Below, one piece after another: positions 15,437 through 23,245 of a DNA stretch of 37,489 bases. This DNA comes from a virus. The DNA lies in IMG/VR virus record IMGVR_UViG_3300034045_000055, positions 1-37,489 of that record; one strand, 5' to 3'. Each line of letters opens with the position of its first letter. The first letter of the stretch is position 1. The notes beneath the pieces are model-generated. The model ran no database searches. It saw only the letters and a list, made by a program, of their open reading frames with translations, and was not told the DNA's origin. The translations under genes and the position numbers were made by a program.

Positions 15437-16336
15437 ATGGGGGCACCTCGGATGTCCGATCCTAGCGGCAGCACGCCCCCGAACCAGCGGGGAGGGCAGC
15501 CAGAAATTTCACAGGTGGTGGCTGAAAGGTTGGACCGCATCATTGCGGACCCAGACGGCGTGGTCAATCTAAACGAGGTTTACGACGGCCCAGCGGGGGC
15601 ACTTCCACAGGAGGTGGCTGATCGCGTAAGATCAATCAACACATATAGCTCGGGGTACACGTGGCCTTTCATCAAGCAGGCCCTTCGATACATGGTGTTC
15701 TCTGGGGTACCACATGATCAGATAGCAAAAAAATTCAATGTGACGTGGCGCACCTGCCACCGTTGGATCACCCGGATGCAGAAGGAATGGGATGGGGACG
15801 TCCTGAACTTCAGCCCCCGTGCTCAGTTCGCCAAAAGTCTGCAACTCAAACAAATGGTAATCGAGCAGCTTCTACAGCAGGCGGCGGCACCCGGAAACAC
15901 GGTCAGAGATAAGGTCCATGTTCTGACGCAGGTATCCCGCATCGACAATGACATCGCTGTGCTCATCAACATGGCCGGGGGATGGGCGGATCAGCCTCTA
16001 TGCCAGCAGCAGTTACAATCCGCGAAAACACGGGACACCATCGAAGAAAGGTCAGAGGTTGAAACCATCGGGGACATGATGAAGAGTTTCATGCGGGGCG
16101 GCATGGAGGATGCTGAGATCATCGACGATCCGGAAGACGAGAGAGGGGATCAAGAAACCCAAGCAGATGACCCAGAACCTGCCAGTCCAGAACCTGCTCG
16201 CGCAGTTGACCACACGTCAGAGAAAGCACCTGAAGTTAGGGAACGTCGCGCCCCGACTGACATGATCCGAAACAGAGTGCGCCGGGTGACGAGCAGACCG
16301 GATGCATCATCCACAGACGACACGGATAATCACTGA
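15437..16336 (+). CDS. terS: putative small terminase subunit
   Basis: 299 residues. Located directly before the large terminase with a TGATG overlap. A helix-turn-helix is seen at about 93-115 (VPHDQIAKKFNVTWRTCHRW followed by ITRMQKEW), as expected for the DNA-recognition domain of TerS. Residues 130-185 are helical and could form the oligomerisation core. The last 90 residues are acidic and low in complexity, then Arg-rich. TerS would recognise the packaging site and regulate TerL. An ATG at 15452 preceded by a G-run is an alternative start. Call by position plus HTH; no specific family match. Confidence 0.75.
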   Translation: MGAPRMSDPSGSTPPNQRGGQPEISQVVAERLDRIIADPDGVVNLNEVYDGPAGALPQEVADRVRSINTYSSGYTWPFIKQALRYMVFSGVPHDQIAKKFNVTWRTCHRWITRMQKEWDGDVLNFSPRAQFAKSLQLKQMVIEQLLQQAAAPGNTVRDKVHVLTQVSRIDNDIAVLINMAGGWADQPLCQQQLQSAKTRDTIEERSEVETIGDMMKSFMRGGMEDAEIIDDPEDERGDQETQADDPEPASPEPARAVDHTSEKAPEVRERRAPTDMIRNRVRRVTSRPDASSTDDTDNH

Positions 16337-18342
16337 TGTACACGCCCCCACAGGATACCTTGGAGGAACAGCGCACCGCTCGGGATCGCGATATATGGCT
16401 CAGCGAGCAGAAGCAGCGTATGGAGCACATCTACGCCAGCGCCCTTGCACGGGGGCACAAACGGGAAGGTGAGATATTTCGGTATGCAACGGAGCAGCTG
16501 ATCCTGCACGACAACCAAATACCGTATGAAATGTTGTCCCGCATGAACAAGCAGCCGGTGACCATTGACGAGTTTGTGCAAAGCGACGAATTTCTCGGAG
16601 ACTTAATGGATGTCTGGCCAATGCTGATGCGTGACCTGCGGCTGATGAACCCGGATGTGTTCGTGGGTGAACCCCCTTGTCATGAGGCATTGTTGGGTGG
16701 CGCGACGGGTACGGGTAAAACACACCTCAGTCAGATCACGAACATGTTCCAGCTGTATGGGTTCACCTGCTTCAACGAGGTACAGCGGATGTACCGGCTG
16801 GCAGCCAAGACCCCCATCGTATTCATGCTTCAATCCGTCAGCCCGACCATCACGAAGCGGGTTATATACAAGCCATTGCGCGACACCTTCACGGCAATGC
16901 CATATTTCCAGAAGAACATCACCTATGACAGGTACAATGAGAGCACCCTGCTCATAGAGGGTGGCCTTGTGGTTGCTCCTATGGCGGCGAGCGTGCAATC
17001 TCTGGTAGGTCAGGCCATCCCCGGTGGCATCCTCGACGAGGTGAACTTCATGTCAGTCGTGGAAAACTCCAAACAGGTGGCAGGGCCGCAGGGACTTGGT
17101 GGGTATTACAATCAGGCGGAAGTGGTATACACGAACATTTCTCGCAGGCGTAAGCGCTCATTCCTGACGCGGGGATACAGCTTAGGTACCCTGTGCGTGG
17201 TGTCATCCACCAGATATAATGGTGACTTTCTCGACAAGCGCATTTCTGAGGTGGATGAGTTTGGGGAGAAAAACATCGTCACCCTGCGCAGGAAACAGTA
17301 TGAGGTGGCACCGCAGGAACGGTATTCCGGTGATACCTTCACCTATATGATCTCATCCCCAGACACCCCCGGCAGGGTGATTGAGGCCGACGAGGTGGCA
17401 GGGGTGCATTACCCTGAAGGTGCCCGCCTTGAACAGGTTCCAATCGAACTGATAAATGACTTCAGGCGTGACCCGGAGGCAGCACAGCGCGACTATATGG
17501 GCATCGCAACTGATGCGATCACCCCCTTCATCAGAAAGCGCCAGAAGATCAATGATGCTGTGAGCAGGGGAGCCGCCCGTGATCTGTTGCCCCTCATAGA
17601 GAGCGATCAGGTGGATTTGGCAGAAGACGGAATGCCAACATTCATACCGGAGAACTTCCCGAGAACGCGGGCACGCAGGAACAAGAGCCGGTGGGTGCAT
17701 ATCGACTTGAGCAGAGTGAATGACAGATGTGGCATCGCCATGCTGGCATTGGAGGGGTTCGTCAACAAAGCGATGGATGGCCCGGACGGTCTCACTGAAA
17801 TACTGCCAAAATTCACCGTGGAGCTTGCGGTCGGCATCAAACCGTCAGTCGTGCGCGAGATCAACATCGCCGAGGTGCGGGCATGGGTGCTCCAGCTGGC
17901 AAGGGATTACGGCCTCAATATCGAGGGCATCAGCTTTGATGGGTTTGACAGCCGAGAAACCATACAGGTGCTCAGGAACTCAGGTATGCGCGCCGGGACA
18001 GTGAGTATGGATCGGGACGTCACGCCGTACCACACGCTCAGGGATGCATTGTACGAGGATCGTCTTGACATTCAGCCAGATATTGATCTTCTACTCACAG
18101 AGTTGAGAACCATCGAATACTACAAGGAGAAGAACAAAATTGACCACCCGCCCAACGGTACAAAGGACGTATCTGACTGCGTTGCCGGGGCCATAGCATC
18201 TGCCATGAAATCACGGGTGGTCAGAAACGGCATGGAGATCGTAAGTGGTGATCATCCTGAAGATGGAAGCACACAGCCTCCACGTTTCCGGGTTCGGAGA
18301 GAGCGCCACCGTATAGAGAGAAATCGGGAGAGACCCAGATGA
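16336..18342 (+). CDS. terL: large terminase subunit
   Basis: 668 residues; the ATP-driven motor and nuclease that packages DNA into proheads. Walker A GGATGTGKT at 121-129; Walker B GGILDEVNF at 230-238 (ILDE); coupling-like segment VVSSTRYNGDF near 288-298. The RNase H-like nuclease domain begins at HIDLS (Asp 457), with further acidic residues in SFDGFDSRE and KDVSDCVAGA (near 617). The N-terminal 110 residues precede the ATPase. It overlaps the genes on both sides (TGATG and ATGA). No portal follows; the portal lies 12.5 kb downstream. Confidence 0.93.
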   Translation: MYTPPQDTLEEQRTARDRDIWLSEQKQRMEHIYASALARGHKREGEIFRYATEQLILHDNQIPYEMLSRMNKQPVTIDEFVQSDEFLGDLMDVWPMLMRDLRLMNPDVFVGEPPCHEALLGGATGTGKTHLSQITNMFQLYGFTCFNEVQRMYRLAAKTPIVFMLQSVSPTITKRVIYKPLRDTFTAMPYFQKNITYDRYNESTLLIEGGLVVAPMAASVQSLVGQAIPGGILDEVNFMSVVENSKQVAGPQGLGGYYNQAEVVYTNISRRRKRSFLTRGYSLGTLCVVSSTRYNGDFLDKRISEVDEFGEKNIVTLRRKQYEVAPQERYSGDTFTYMISSPDTPGRVIEADEVAGVHYPEGARLEQVPIELINDFRRDPEAAQRDYMGIATDAITPFIRKRQKINDAVSRGAARDLLPLIESDQVDLAEDGMPTFIPENFPRTRARRNKSRWVHIDLSRVNDRCGIAMLALEGFVNKAMDGPDGLTEILPKFTVELAVGIKPSVVREINIAEVRAWVLQLARDYGLNIEGISFDGFDSRETIQVLRNSGMRAGTVSMDRDVTPYHTLRDALYEDRLDIQPDIDLLLTELRTIEYYKEKNKIDHPPNGTKDVSDCVAGAIASAMKSRVVRNGMEIVSGDHPEDGSTQPPRFRVRRERHRIERNRERPR

Positions 18343-18947
18343 ACGTATTGCCGAACTTTATCAGAGCACCCGCCAGACGCATCAGACAGCGTATACTTCG
18401 AGCTTGGTATTCGGTGCAGAAATGGTGGTCATGTTTCATCGGGCTGCACTGCATAGAAGTCACTGAGGGTCGCGGGTTCACCCATATCAAATGCACGCGG
18501 TGTGATGCCTCAATCATGGCCACATGGGACGTCCACACAGAAAGTGGCCCCACACCCGAGACAGTCTCTGGAAGTGACACGGTAGCGGATGCGGGTGGTA
18601 AACCATTGCAACTGGTTGCAAATGATCCTGCTTTGGATGCAGAGGGGCATCTGTTGTTGCCCGAAGATGTGACCGGGTTCACGGTGGTGTGCATGTTTTT
18701 CTACACCCCAACTGAGCAACTCAATCACGCGCTGGTGTATGCCCCTGCATATGACGCAGAACACGCGCGTATGGCAGCAGAGCAGACCCTCATGAGTTAC
18801 ATGGGTACGATTGGTTATGAGGTGCAGCATCTTGATGTATGGGCCATCACCATATTCGAGGGCGAAGTGGACCCGGTGTGGGATGCAGGGCAGGAGGGAT
18901 CAGAAGATCAACCATCCGCTGAAAATTCAGACGATCCCGACGCATAA
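18339..18947 (+). CDS. hypothetical zinc-ribbon-like protein
   Basis: 202 residues, coupled to terL by ATGA overlap. The N-terminus is Arg-rich (RAPARRIRQRILRAWYSVQK). C32, C38, C52 and C55 (GLHCIEV then KCTRC) could form a small zinc ribbon. The C-terminal half is beta-rich with Tyr and His and ends in an acidic tail (EDQPSAENSDDPDA). It contains a palindrome site in frame. A packaging accessory role is suggested only by position. Confidence 0.75.
   Translation: MNVLPNFIRAPARRIRQRILRAWYSVQKWWSCFIGLHCIEVTEGRGFTHIKCTRCDASIMATWDVHTESGPTPETVSGSDTVADAGGKPLQLVANDPALDAEGHLLLPEDVTGFTVVCMFFYTPTEQLNHALVYAPAYDAEHARMAAEQTLMSYMGTIGYEVQHLDVWAITIFEGEVDPVWDAGQEGSEDQPSAENSDDPDA
18606..18621. repeat. palindrome site 7 (TG centre)
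   Basis: TTGCAACTGGTTGCAA, perfect, inside the gene after terL; read in frame as Leu-Gln-Leu-Val-Ala. Confidence 0.85.
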
Positions 18948-18952
18948 AGTTG

Positions 18953-18981
18953 TTGACGATCACACACGTGTAGCATATTCT
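18953..18981 (+). promoter_or_regulatory. promoter of a noncoding stretch
   Basis: -35 TTGACG (18953-18958), 17-bp spacer, -10 TATTCT (18976-18981). No gene starts within the next 250 bases; the predicted transcript begins with the C11 tract and hairpins described separately. Confidence 0.65.
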
Positions 18982-18984
18982 ACC

Positions 18985-19140
18985 ATTGTCCCCCCCCCCC
19001 GGATAGAGCGGGTTTTCCTTTCGTTTTCACGCTCCATCCACCCCCCCTGCGCATCATAGACCCCCTCGTGGTGCGCAGGGATCATCCCCCCAGATATATG
19101 ATCCCCTCCCCAGCCTGATCCAGCAATTGATCAGGTTGTG
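18985..19140 (+). ncRNA. candidate structured noncoding RNA or leader
   Basis: Gene-free stretch with a homopolymer of eleven C (18990-19000), then four consecutive hairpins: GAGCG/CGCTC (19006-19034), CCCTGCGCA/TGCGCAGGG (19045-19080), GGGATCAT/ATGATCCC (19078-19105) and CCTGATC/GATCAGG (19114-19135). Stems 2 and 3 share three bases, so they could compete. C-runs recur in the loops. There is no plausible reading frame. The last hairpin lacks its own T-run, but T-rich sequence follows at 19157-19175. It may be a small RNA, an untranslated leader of the 19235 gene, or a terminator cluster. Confidence 0.5.
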
Positions 19141-19141
19141 T

Positions 19142-19157
19142 TTGCAACCAGTTGCAA
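19142..19157. repeat. palindrome site 8 (CA centre)
   Basis: TTGCAACCAGTTGCAA, perfect, 20 bases upstream of the -35 of the promoter at 19177 and downstream of the hairpin cluster. Confidence 0.85.
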
Positions 19158-19176
19158 TTTTTACTGTATTTTTCTC

Positions 19177-19204
19177 TTGCAAATAATCGTGGTTGTGTTA
19201 TGCT
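19177..19204 (+). promoter_or_regulatory. family promoter, near-identical to that at 28814
   Basis: -35 TTGCAA (19177-19182), spacer ATAATCGTGGTTGTGT, -10 TATGCT (19199-19204), then GTAAAAGTCAGAAGAGAG. From the upstream T-tract through the leader it matches 28808-28868 almost base for base. Confidence 0.87.
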
Positions 19205-19234
19205 GTAAAAGTCAGAAGAGAGAAAGGGACAAGC

Positions 19235-19621
19235 ATGTCGAGATACGCATATATTGGTCGTCGCATACAGAACGGCAAACTACAGCACTGCTTCAAGGAA
19301 AAGGGCGACGACGCACGCATCGTTTGGTGGCCGAAGGCCAAGGTTGCCAGATTTCGTGGGGCCTTGATAGGGTTCATCTACGAAATCGGAGAGAGCCTGC
19401 CCGACAGATGGGCAGATGCCGAGGTAGGCACGGTGGCTGAGGGCCGCAGATTGCGCTGGCAGACCGAGGATATGGCTGCGAACATGCACGCCAAGGAAAT
19501 CAAACGCAGCGTTACCCCGGACCTTGACCGGTATGTGGACGCATTGCGGGATGCCCGTAAAATGGTGCCACGCAGTCAGCAGGCGGCGTTCGACGCATGG
19601 CTGCTCAACAAGATCAGATAG
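19235..19621 (+). CDS. hypothetical protein
   Basis: 128 residues, basic. AGAAAGGGAC upstream, part of the shared promoter leader, supports the ATG at 19235. The beginning (SRYAYIGRRIQNGKLQHCFK) looks like a small beta-sheet domain; the remainder is helical. No family recognised. First gene of an operon that runs on with very short gaps to at least 21114. Confidence 0.75.
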   Translation: MSRYAYIGRRIQNGKLQHCFKEKGDDARIVWWPKAKVARFRGALIGFIYEIGESLPDRWADAEVGTVAEGRRLRWQTEDMAANMHAKEIKRSVTPDLDRYVDALRDARKMVPRSQQAAFDAWLLNKIR

Positions 19622-19628
19622 GGAGGAC

Positions 19629-19985
19629 ATGAACGTGACAGCATATATCACGGTGATCTCGGCGGAAGGGGGCGGGATCACCACCACCGAGGTGCCCGGC
19701 GCGGAGAACATACTCCCCATTTTGCAGGAGGCGGTTGGCGGTTTCATAGAAATCGTGCCCTTCTGGGATCAGTGGACCCACGAGGGAAACACGGTGCCTT
19801 GCATCGTCTATTGCAACGAAGAGGGCAAGATCAGGAAGCTCCCCGTGAACGAGGAGGCCACCAAACAATGGGCACACGCGGTGAAGGCCACCTTGCCTGA
19901 CATGATCGGCAGGGTGCTGCCCGACATACTGGTGGGGGATGTCGTGATCTGCCACGGTGATGAAACCTTCATGAGGGAAATGTGA
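19629..19985 (+). CDS. DUF3846-like protein
   Basis: 118 residues. The layout ILQEAVGGFIEIVPF, then IVYCNEEGKIRKLPVNEEAT, then LVGDVVICHGDE matches DUF3846, a small domain widespread in phages and plasmids whose function is unknown. GGGAGGA is three bases from the ATG at 19629; length fits the family. It overlaps the next start (TGATG). Confidence 0.8.
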   Translation: MNVTAYITVISAEGGGITTTEVPGAENILPILQEAVGGFIEIVPFWDQWTHEGNTVPCIVYCNEEGKIRKLPVNEEATKQWAHAVKATLPDMIGRVLPDILVGDVVICHGDETFMREM

Positions 19986-20347
19986 TGACCAAAACATCTA
20001 CAAAACAAGAGATATCAGACGATCTGGACGCGGTGATGAACAATCACTTCACCGGTCTATACCTCAATCTCAACAAGGTGGGGGATACCCTGTTCGATTG
20101 GATGAATTTCATGCACAAGCCCCACTTCTGGCAGCTGCGCAAGAGGCGGATGTACCGGGAGGTTTACTGGCTTTTCGCAATGCACGGCCTGTGGCTGACA
20201 GACACGGATGCCGACAAATTCCTGATGACACGCGGGCAGCAACCTGATGAAGATTACGGGGGCAGCATCGTGCGCAGGTTGCGCGAGGTGTGGCAATACC
20301 AGATGGGCGTGCCGTTCAGTGTGTTCAATCCAAAGAAGGGGAAATAA
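19985..20347 (+). CDS. hypothetical protein
   Basis: 120 residues, rich in Trp and aromatic residues (WMNFMHKPHFWQLRKRRMYR). GAGGGA upstream. The start overlaps the DUF3846-like stop by one base; a GTG three bases upstream is an alternative start. No family recognised. Confidence 0.75.
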   Translation: MTKTSTKQEISDDLDAVMNNHFTGLYLNLNKVGDTLFDWMNFMHKPHFWQLRKRRMYREVYWLFAMHGLWLTDTDADKFLMTRGQQPDEDYGGSIVRRLREVWQYQMGVPFSVFNPKKGK

Positions 20348-20349
20348 CC

Positions 20350-21114
20350 ATGGCACACGGAAACGGGAAAACCTTCAGGGAAGTGGTGGCACAAGTCCCC
20401 ATGCCTCCCAAGATCGCGGCGCTGCCCAAGGACAAAAGAGGGCTGCCCATCCCATATATCGTGTATAACGACGAGCAGGGGCCGCAGTTCATCGTCAACG
20501 ATATGGAGAAGGTGATGAACGGATGCTTCGCGAAAGGGCTGTGCTCTGTGACCGGCACCAAGCTCGATCCGGATGATACATGGCTGATCGGGGGGTTCGG
20601 GTCCGCCTTTGATCCGCGCGGGCTGTATAATGACCCGCCGGTGTGCGGAGCAGCTGTACGATATGCCATGCGGGTGTGTCCCTATCTCGCAATGCCTCAG
20701 TACGCGAAGATGAAGGCCAAGGCGAAGGCAGACCTGATGGAGAAGTATATCGCATTCGATCCCACCATGGATGCCAATAAACCAGAGGCGTTCGCGGTGA
20801 CCCGGATCACGGGATACGTCGTGCTGGCGTTCAAGCGCCGGAAGGAAGACTACCCGGAGGGTACAGACCCGCGCATCTTGGAAACCCCTGAATACAAAAT
20901 TTGCCCGAACCGCCCGGCAAAAGAAATCCAAGTGTGGCAGGGAGGCACCATGATCAGAAGTGAAACTGATCCGGAGCGTATTGCAGGATTTTACATTCAG
21001 GGTATACACGAGGCGATACGCGAAGGCTATGGCACGGATCAGTACGCCAGTTTTCAGCGCAAATCCCTGTCCAATGCGTTTGAGGGCAGATGGCCATGGA
21101 AGGATGGGAAGTGA
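20350..21114 (+). CDS. hypothetical phage protein with Cys-rich centre
   Basis: 254 residues, starting three bases after the previous stop. Conserved-looking segments are IPYIVYNDEQGPQFIVNDME, CSVTGTKLDPDD and a Cys-containing helix PPVCGAAVRYAMRVCPYLA. Such proteins (a CxxTG knuckle plus a CxxYA-like helix) occur in actinobacterial and proteobacterial phages without known function. The Cys residues may bind metal. It ends in the operon from the promoter at 19177. Confidence 0.78.
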   Translation: MAHGNGKTFREVVAQVPMPPKIAALPKDKRGLPIPYIVYNDEQGPQFIVNDMEKVMNGCFAKGLCSVTGTKLDPDDTWLIGGFGSAFDPRGLYNDPPVCGAAVRYAMRVCPYLAMPQYAKMKAKAKADLMEKYIAFDPTMDANKPEAFAVTRITGYVVLAFKRRKEDYPEGTDPRILETPEYKICPNRPAKEIQVWQGGTMIRSETDPERIAGFYIQGIHEAIREGYGTDQYASFQRKSLSNAFEGRWPWKDGK

Positions 21115-21182
21115 GGCTGGACCATGCAACCCACGGGGGGTATACAGATGTGGAGGCTACACGAGCAGAAAGGTCGCCCCCC

Positions 21183-21557
21183 ATGTCAGACACACCCACC
21201 TTCACCGTCATCGACAACCCCATTGCGGATTATCGGCTGCGCGCGTGCGGATATACCATCGAACCTGTCGGCATCCGGGCCGCGCTGTGCCTGATGCGCA
21301 AGAAGCATCCCGATGGGTTCACCCGCAAGCATCTGGCAGAAATCCTGTACATGACGGGCATTCCGAAAACGAAACCACGCGGCACCTACGTGTCATCGAA
21401 GGACGGATCGAAGCGGGCGTATCCCGACAACCCGGCCATGACCATCGCGGGCAGGATCATCGAACGAATGAAGGACCGTGGCATCTTGCGGTTCTCTGGG
21501 GGCCGGTGGTATTTCAGTGATCAACAAATAGGTGCAAAACCCAGCAAATACCTGTAA
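21183..21557 (+). CDS. winged-helix-like protein
   Basis: 124 residues from the ATG at 21183; in-frame ATGs at 21090 and 21096 would overlap the previous gene and add up to 31 residues, and no start has a convincing ribosome site. The centre FTRKHLAEILYMTG and the C-terminal IIERMKDRGILRFSGGRWYF form a helix-turn-helix plus wing. The C-terminus resembles the gene at 818, so the two may be distant paralogues. Probably binds DNA. Confidence 0.7.
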   Translation: MSDTPTFTVIDNPIADYRLRACGYTIEPVGIRAALCLMRKKHPDGFTRKHLAEILYMTGIPKTKPRGTYVSSKDGSKRAYPDNPAMTIAGRIIERMKDRGILRFSGGRWYFSDQQIGAKPSKYL

Positions 21558-21591
21558 GATACCAGTTAACAAACCGACGCTCTGCACAGTC

Positions 21592-21607
21592 GTGCAACCC
21601 GTTGCAA
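21592..21607. repeat. palindrome site 9 (CC centre), overlapping site 10
   Basis: GTGCAACCCGTTGCAA. It shares its right half-site (21602-21607) with the next palindrome. Confidence 0.85.
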
Positions 21608-21617
21608 CCAGTTGCAA
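21602..21617. repeat. palindrome site 10 (CA centre), overlapping site 9
   Basis: TTGCAACCAGTTGCAA, perfect. Together with site 9 it gives three half-sites at 10-bp steps, one helical turn apart, 31 bases before the GTG start of the membrane protein gene. Confidence 0.85.
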
Positions 21618-21647
21618 ATCATGCAACCCACAAATGAAGGATATCAA

Positions 21648-21986
21648 GTGACCTTACAATTCATCATCGTTCTCATCTACTACCTCGCGCTGATCTGGCC
21701 AATGCGGGTGTTCTGGTCATCCACCATGGATGTATGGCTGGAGGCCACGGAGGGATATTACCCAAGGCACCGTGTCAGGATCATGAAATCCGCCAACATG
21801 CTGAACATCCTTGCGGCGGTGTGGCCCATCACCATATGGATCGTGTTTGCCCACATCATTTGGATTTTGCTGCACGCAGTGTCCCAAGACGAATATGATC
21901 AGACCATGGTAAAGCTGGATGACGCTTTCGATGACCTCGGCGAGTGGGCTGAGAATTCCCCTGACGAAGACCCTGACAAAACCTAA
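21648..21986 (+). CDS. small membrane protein with two predicted spans
   Basis: 112 residues from a GTG start with GAAGG seven bases upstream; upstream ATG and TTG codons in the same frame would run into the palindrome and have no ribosome site. Transmembrane segments are at about 5-20 (FIIVLIYYLALIWPM) and 50-73 (MLNILAAVWPITIWIVFAHI). The C-terminal 35 residues are acidic. Unknown function; possible membrane regulator or exclusion protein. Confidence 0.72.
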   Translation: MTLQFIIVLIYYLALIWPMRVFWSSTMDVWLEATEGYYPRHRVRIMKSANMLNILAAVWPITIWIVFAHIIWILLHAVSQDEYDQTMVKLDDAFDDLGEWAENSPDEDPDKT

Positions 21987-22005
21987 ATATTTTCTCACTT
22001 TTTTC

Positions 22006-22033
22006 TTGCATACAATCGTGGTTGTGCTATTCT
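22006..22033 (+). promoter_or_regulatory. family promoter with conserved spacer
   Basis: -35 TTGCAT (22006-22011), spacer ACAATCGTGGTTGTGC, -10 TATTCT (22028-22033), preceded by a T-tract. The leader after -10 differs from the other members. Confidence 0.85.
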
Positions 22034-22080
22034 GAATATACAATCACAAGTAGTGAAAGAGAACCGGAGAGGATAAGACC

Positions 22081-22281
22081 ATGACCACAGTTGATTTACT
22101 CGTCACGACGGCAATCGCAGTGACCGTGGGCCTTACCTCTGTATCCCTCGTGGAGCGCGGCGTTCGCAGTCTGGCTGAGGGCATCGTACCTGTGAACATG
22201 CAGATCGGTGGCCAAGGTGCTGATCCAGCGGATTTCAGCGCGAAATGGGAAAAAGTAGAACCAGAGGCAGTATCCCAGTGA
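22081..22281 (+). CDS. small membrane-anchored protein
   Basis: 66 residues. GGAGAGGA upstream of the ATG. The N-terminal 20 residues (TVDLLVTTAIAVTVGLTSVS) are hydrophobic, either a membrane anchor or an uncleaved signal; the rest is polar (FSAKWEKVEPEAVSQ). Unknown function. It precedes the ADP-ribosyltransferase-like gene by 62 bases and shares its promoter. Confidence 0.68.
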   Translation: MTTVDLLVTTAIAVTVGLTSVSLVERGVRSLAEGIVPVNMQIGGQGADPADFSAKWEKVEPEAVSQ

Positions 22282-22343
22282 TACCCGCCTCTGGAGACAG
22301 AAACAACGGCTGACTTCACAGCCAAGCGATGGGGGCATCGAAA

Positions 22344-23150
22344 ATGAAAAACGAAACACAAGGCGCAACACCCGCGCCACAATATCCGAACGTCATCACG
22401 GGGCCGGAGGATATACCGGATCACCTGAAGCACCACATCATGCGTGCACACGGCATCACGTATTTCCATCATCCGATGATGGTCACCATTCTGCCCACTC
22501 TTACCCCGGAGCCACTGGAGCAGACGCTGGCGCGGAGAGCCGATATGGCTGCCGCCTACCTCCAGAAGGGGAACGTCTCAGCATACCTGACCATGACGTC
22601 GCGGGCATACCGCATGGACGCGCTGTCATCCTTGGTCGGGGATGGATATTTTGACCCTGAGAAGGTGGAAGACCGCATCGCTTACTGGGAGCACGCACGT
22701 GCGGTATGGGTGGACGCGGAGCAGCCGGAAGATGATGAGAGGTGGACCCGCCTCATGACCGACATGCCGGAGCCGTGGCGTATGACCTCGGACGAAGATC
22801 GGCGTGACATGCGGGCGTTTCCCTACATGGTTCCTGTTTACAAGGGAATGCGTGTCCCGCACTCGGCGACGGACGAGGAGATATACGCGATGTCTGAGGT
22901 CGGGTGGTCGTGGACCATCAGCAAATCGGTCGCGCATTATTTCGGGTGCCGGTTCGAGAGTGATAGCACTCGTGGTATCGTGGTACGTGCGGGCGCTCCG
23001 AGAGACGACATCACCGCCTATGTGACGGATCGGGGTGAGGAGGAAGTGCTGATCCGCCCCGGTACGGTTCGGGCGACCTCGTGGAAGCACACCAGTCTGG
23101 CGTATATCCATCGTGTGCCTAACACAGAAAACAACGCTGACGTGTCTTGA
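22344..23150 (+). CDS. ADP-ribosyltransferase-like protein
   Basis: 268 residues (an ATG at 22329 would give 273). The C-terminal half shows the R-S-E layout of arginine-type mono-ADP-ribosyltransferases: VYKGMR (Arg 170), WSWTIS (Ser 193 region), and RGEEEVLI (Glu 232 and 234, the ExE box), with GIVVRAGAPRDDITAYV between them. Such phage enzymes modify host RNA polymerase, ribosomal proteins or toxins with NAD as donor. The N-terminal 150 residues are helical and may select the target. A phage role in host takeover is inferred. Confidence 0.72.
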   Translation: MKNETQGATPAPQYPNVITGPEDIPDHLKHHIMRAHGITYFHHPMMVTILPTLTPEPLEQTLARRADMAAAYLQKGNVSAYLTMTSRAYRMDALSSLVGDGYFDPEKVEDRIAYWEHARAVWVDAEQPEDDERWTRLMTDMPEPWRMTSDEDRRDMRAFPYMVPVYKGMRVPHSATDEEIYAMSEVGWSWTISKSVAHYFGCRFESDSTRGIVVRAGAPRDDITAYVTDRGEEEVLIRPGTVRATSWKHTSLAYIHRVPNTENNADVS

Positions 23151-23154
23151 GGGG

Positions 23155-23182
23155 TTGCTTTTCTTTAGCATTTCGTTATGCA
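23155..23182 (+). promoter_or_regulatory. possible promoter of dut
   Basis: -35 TTGCTT (23155-23160), 16-bp spacer, -10 TATGCA (23177-23182). The spacer is unlike that of the main family. It lies just after the stop of the previous gene. Confidence 0.5.
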
Positions 23183-23245
23183 CCTAAAGACATAGTAAAC
23201 ATACATCGCGAGCATCGCGGGATAGTTAAGAGGGAAGGACCACAC

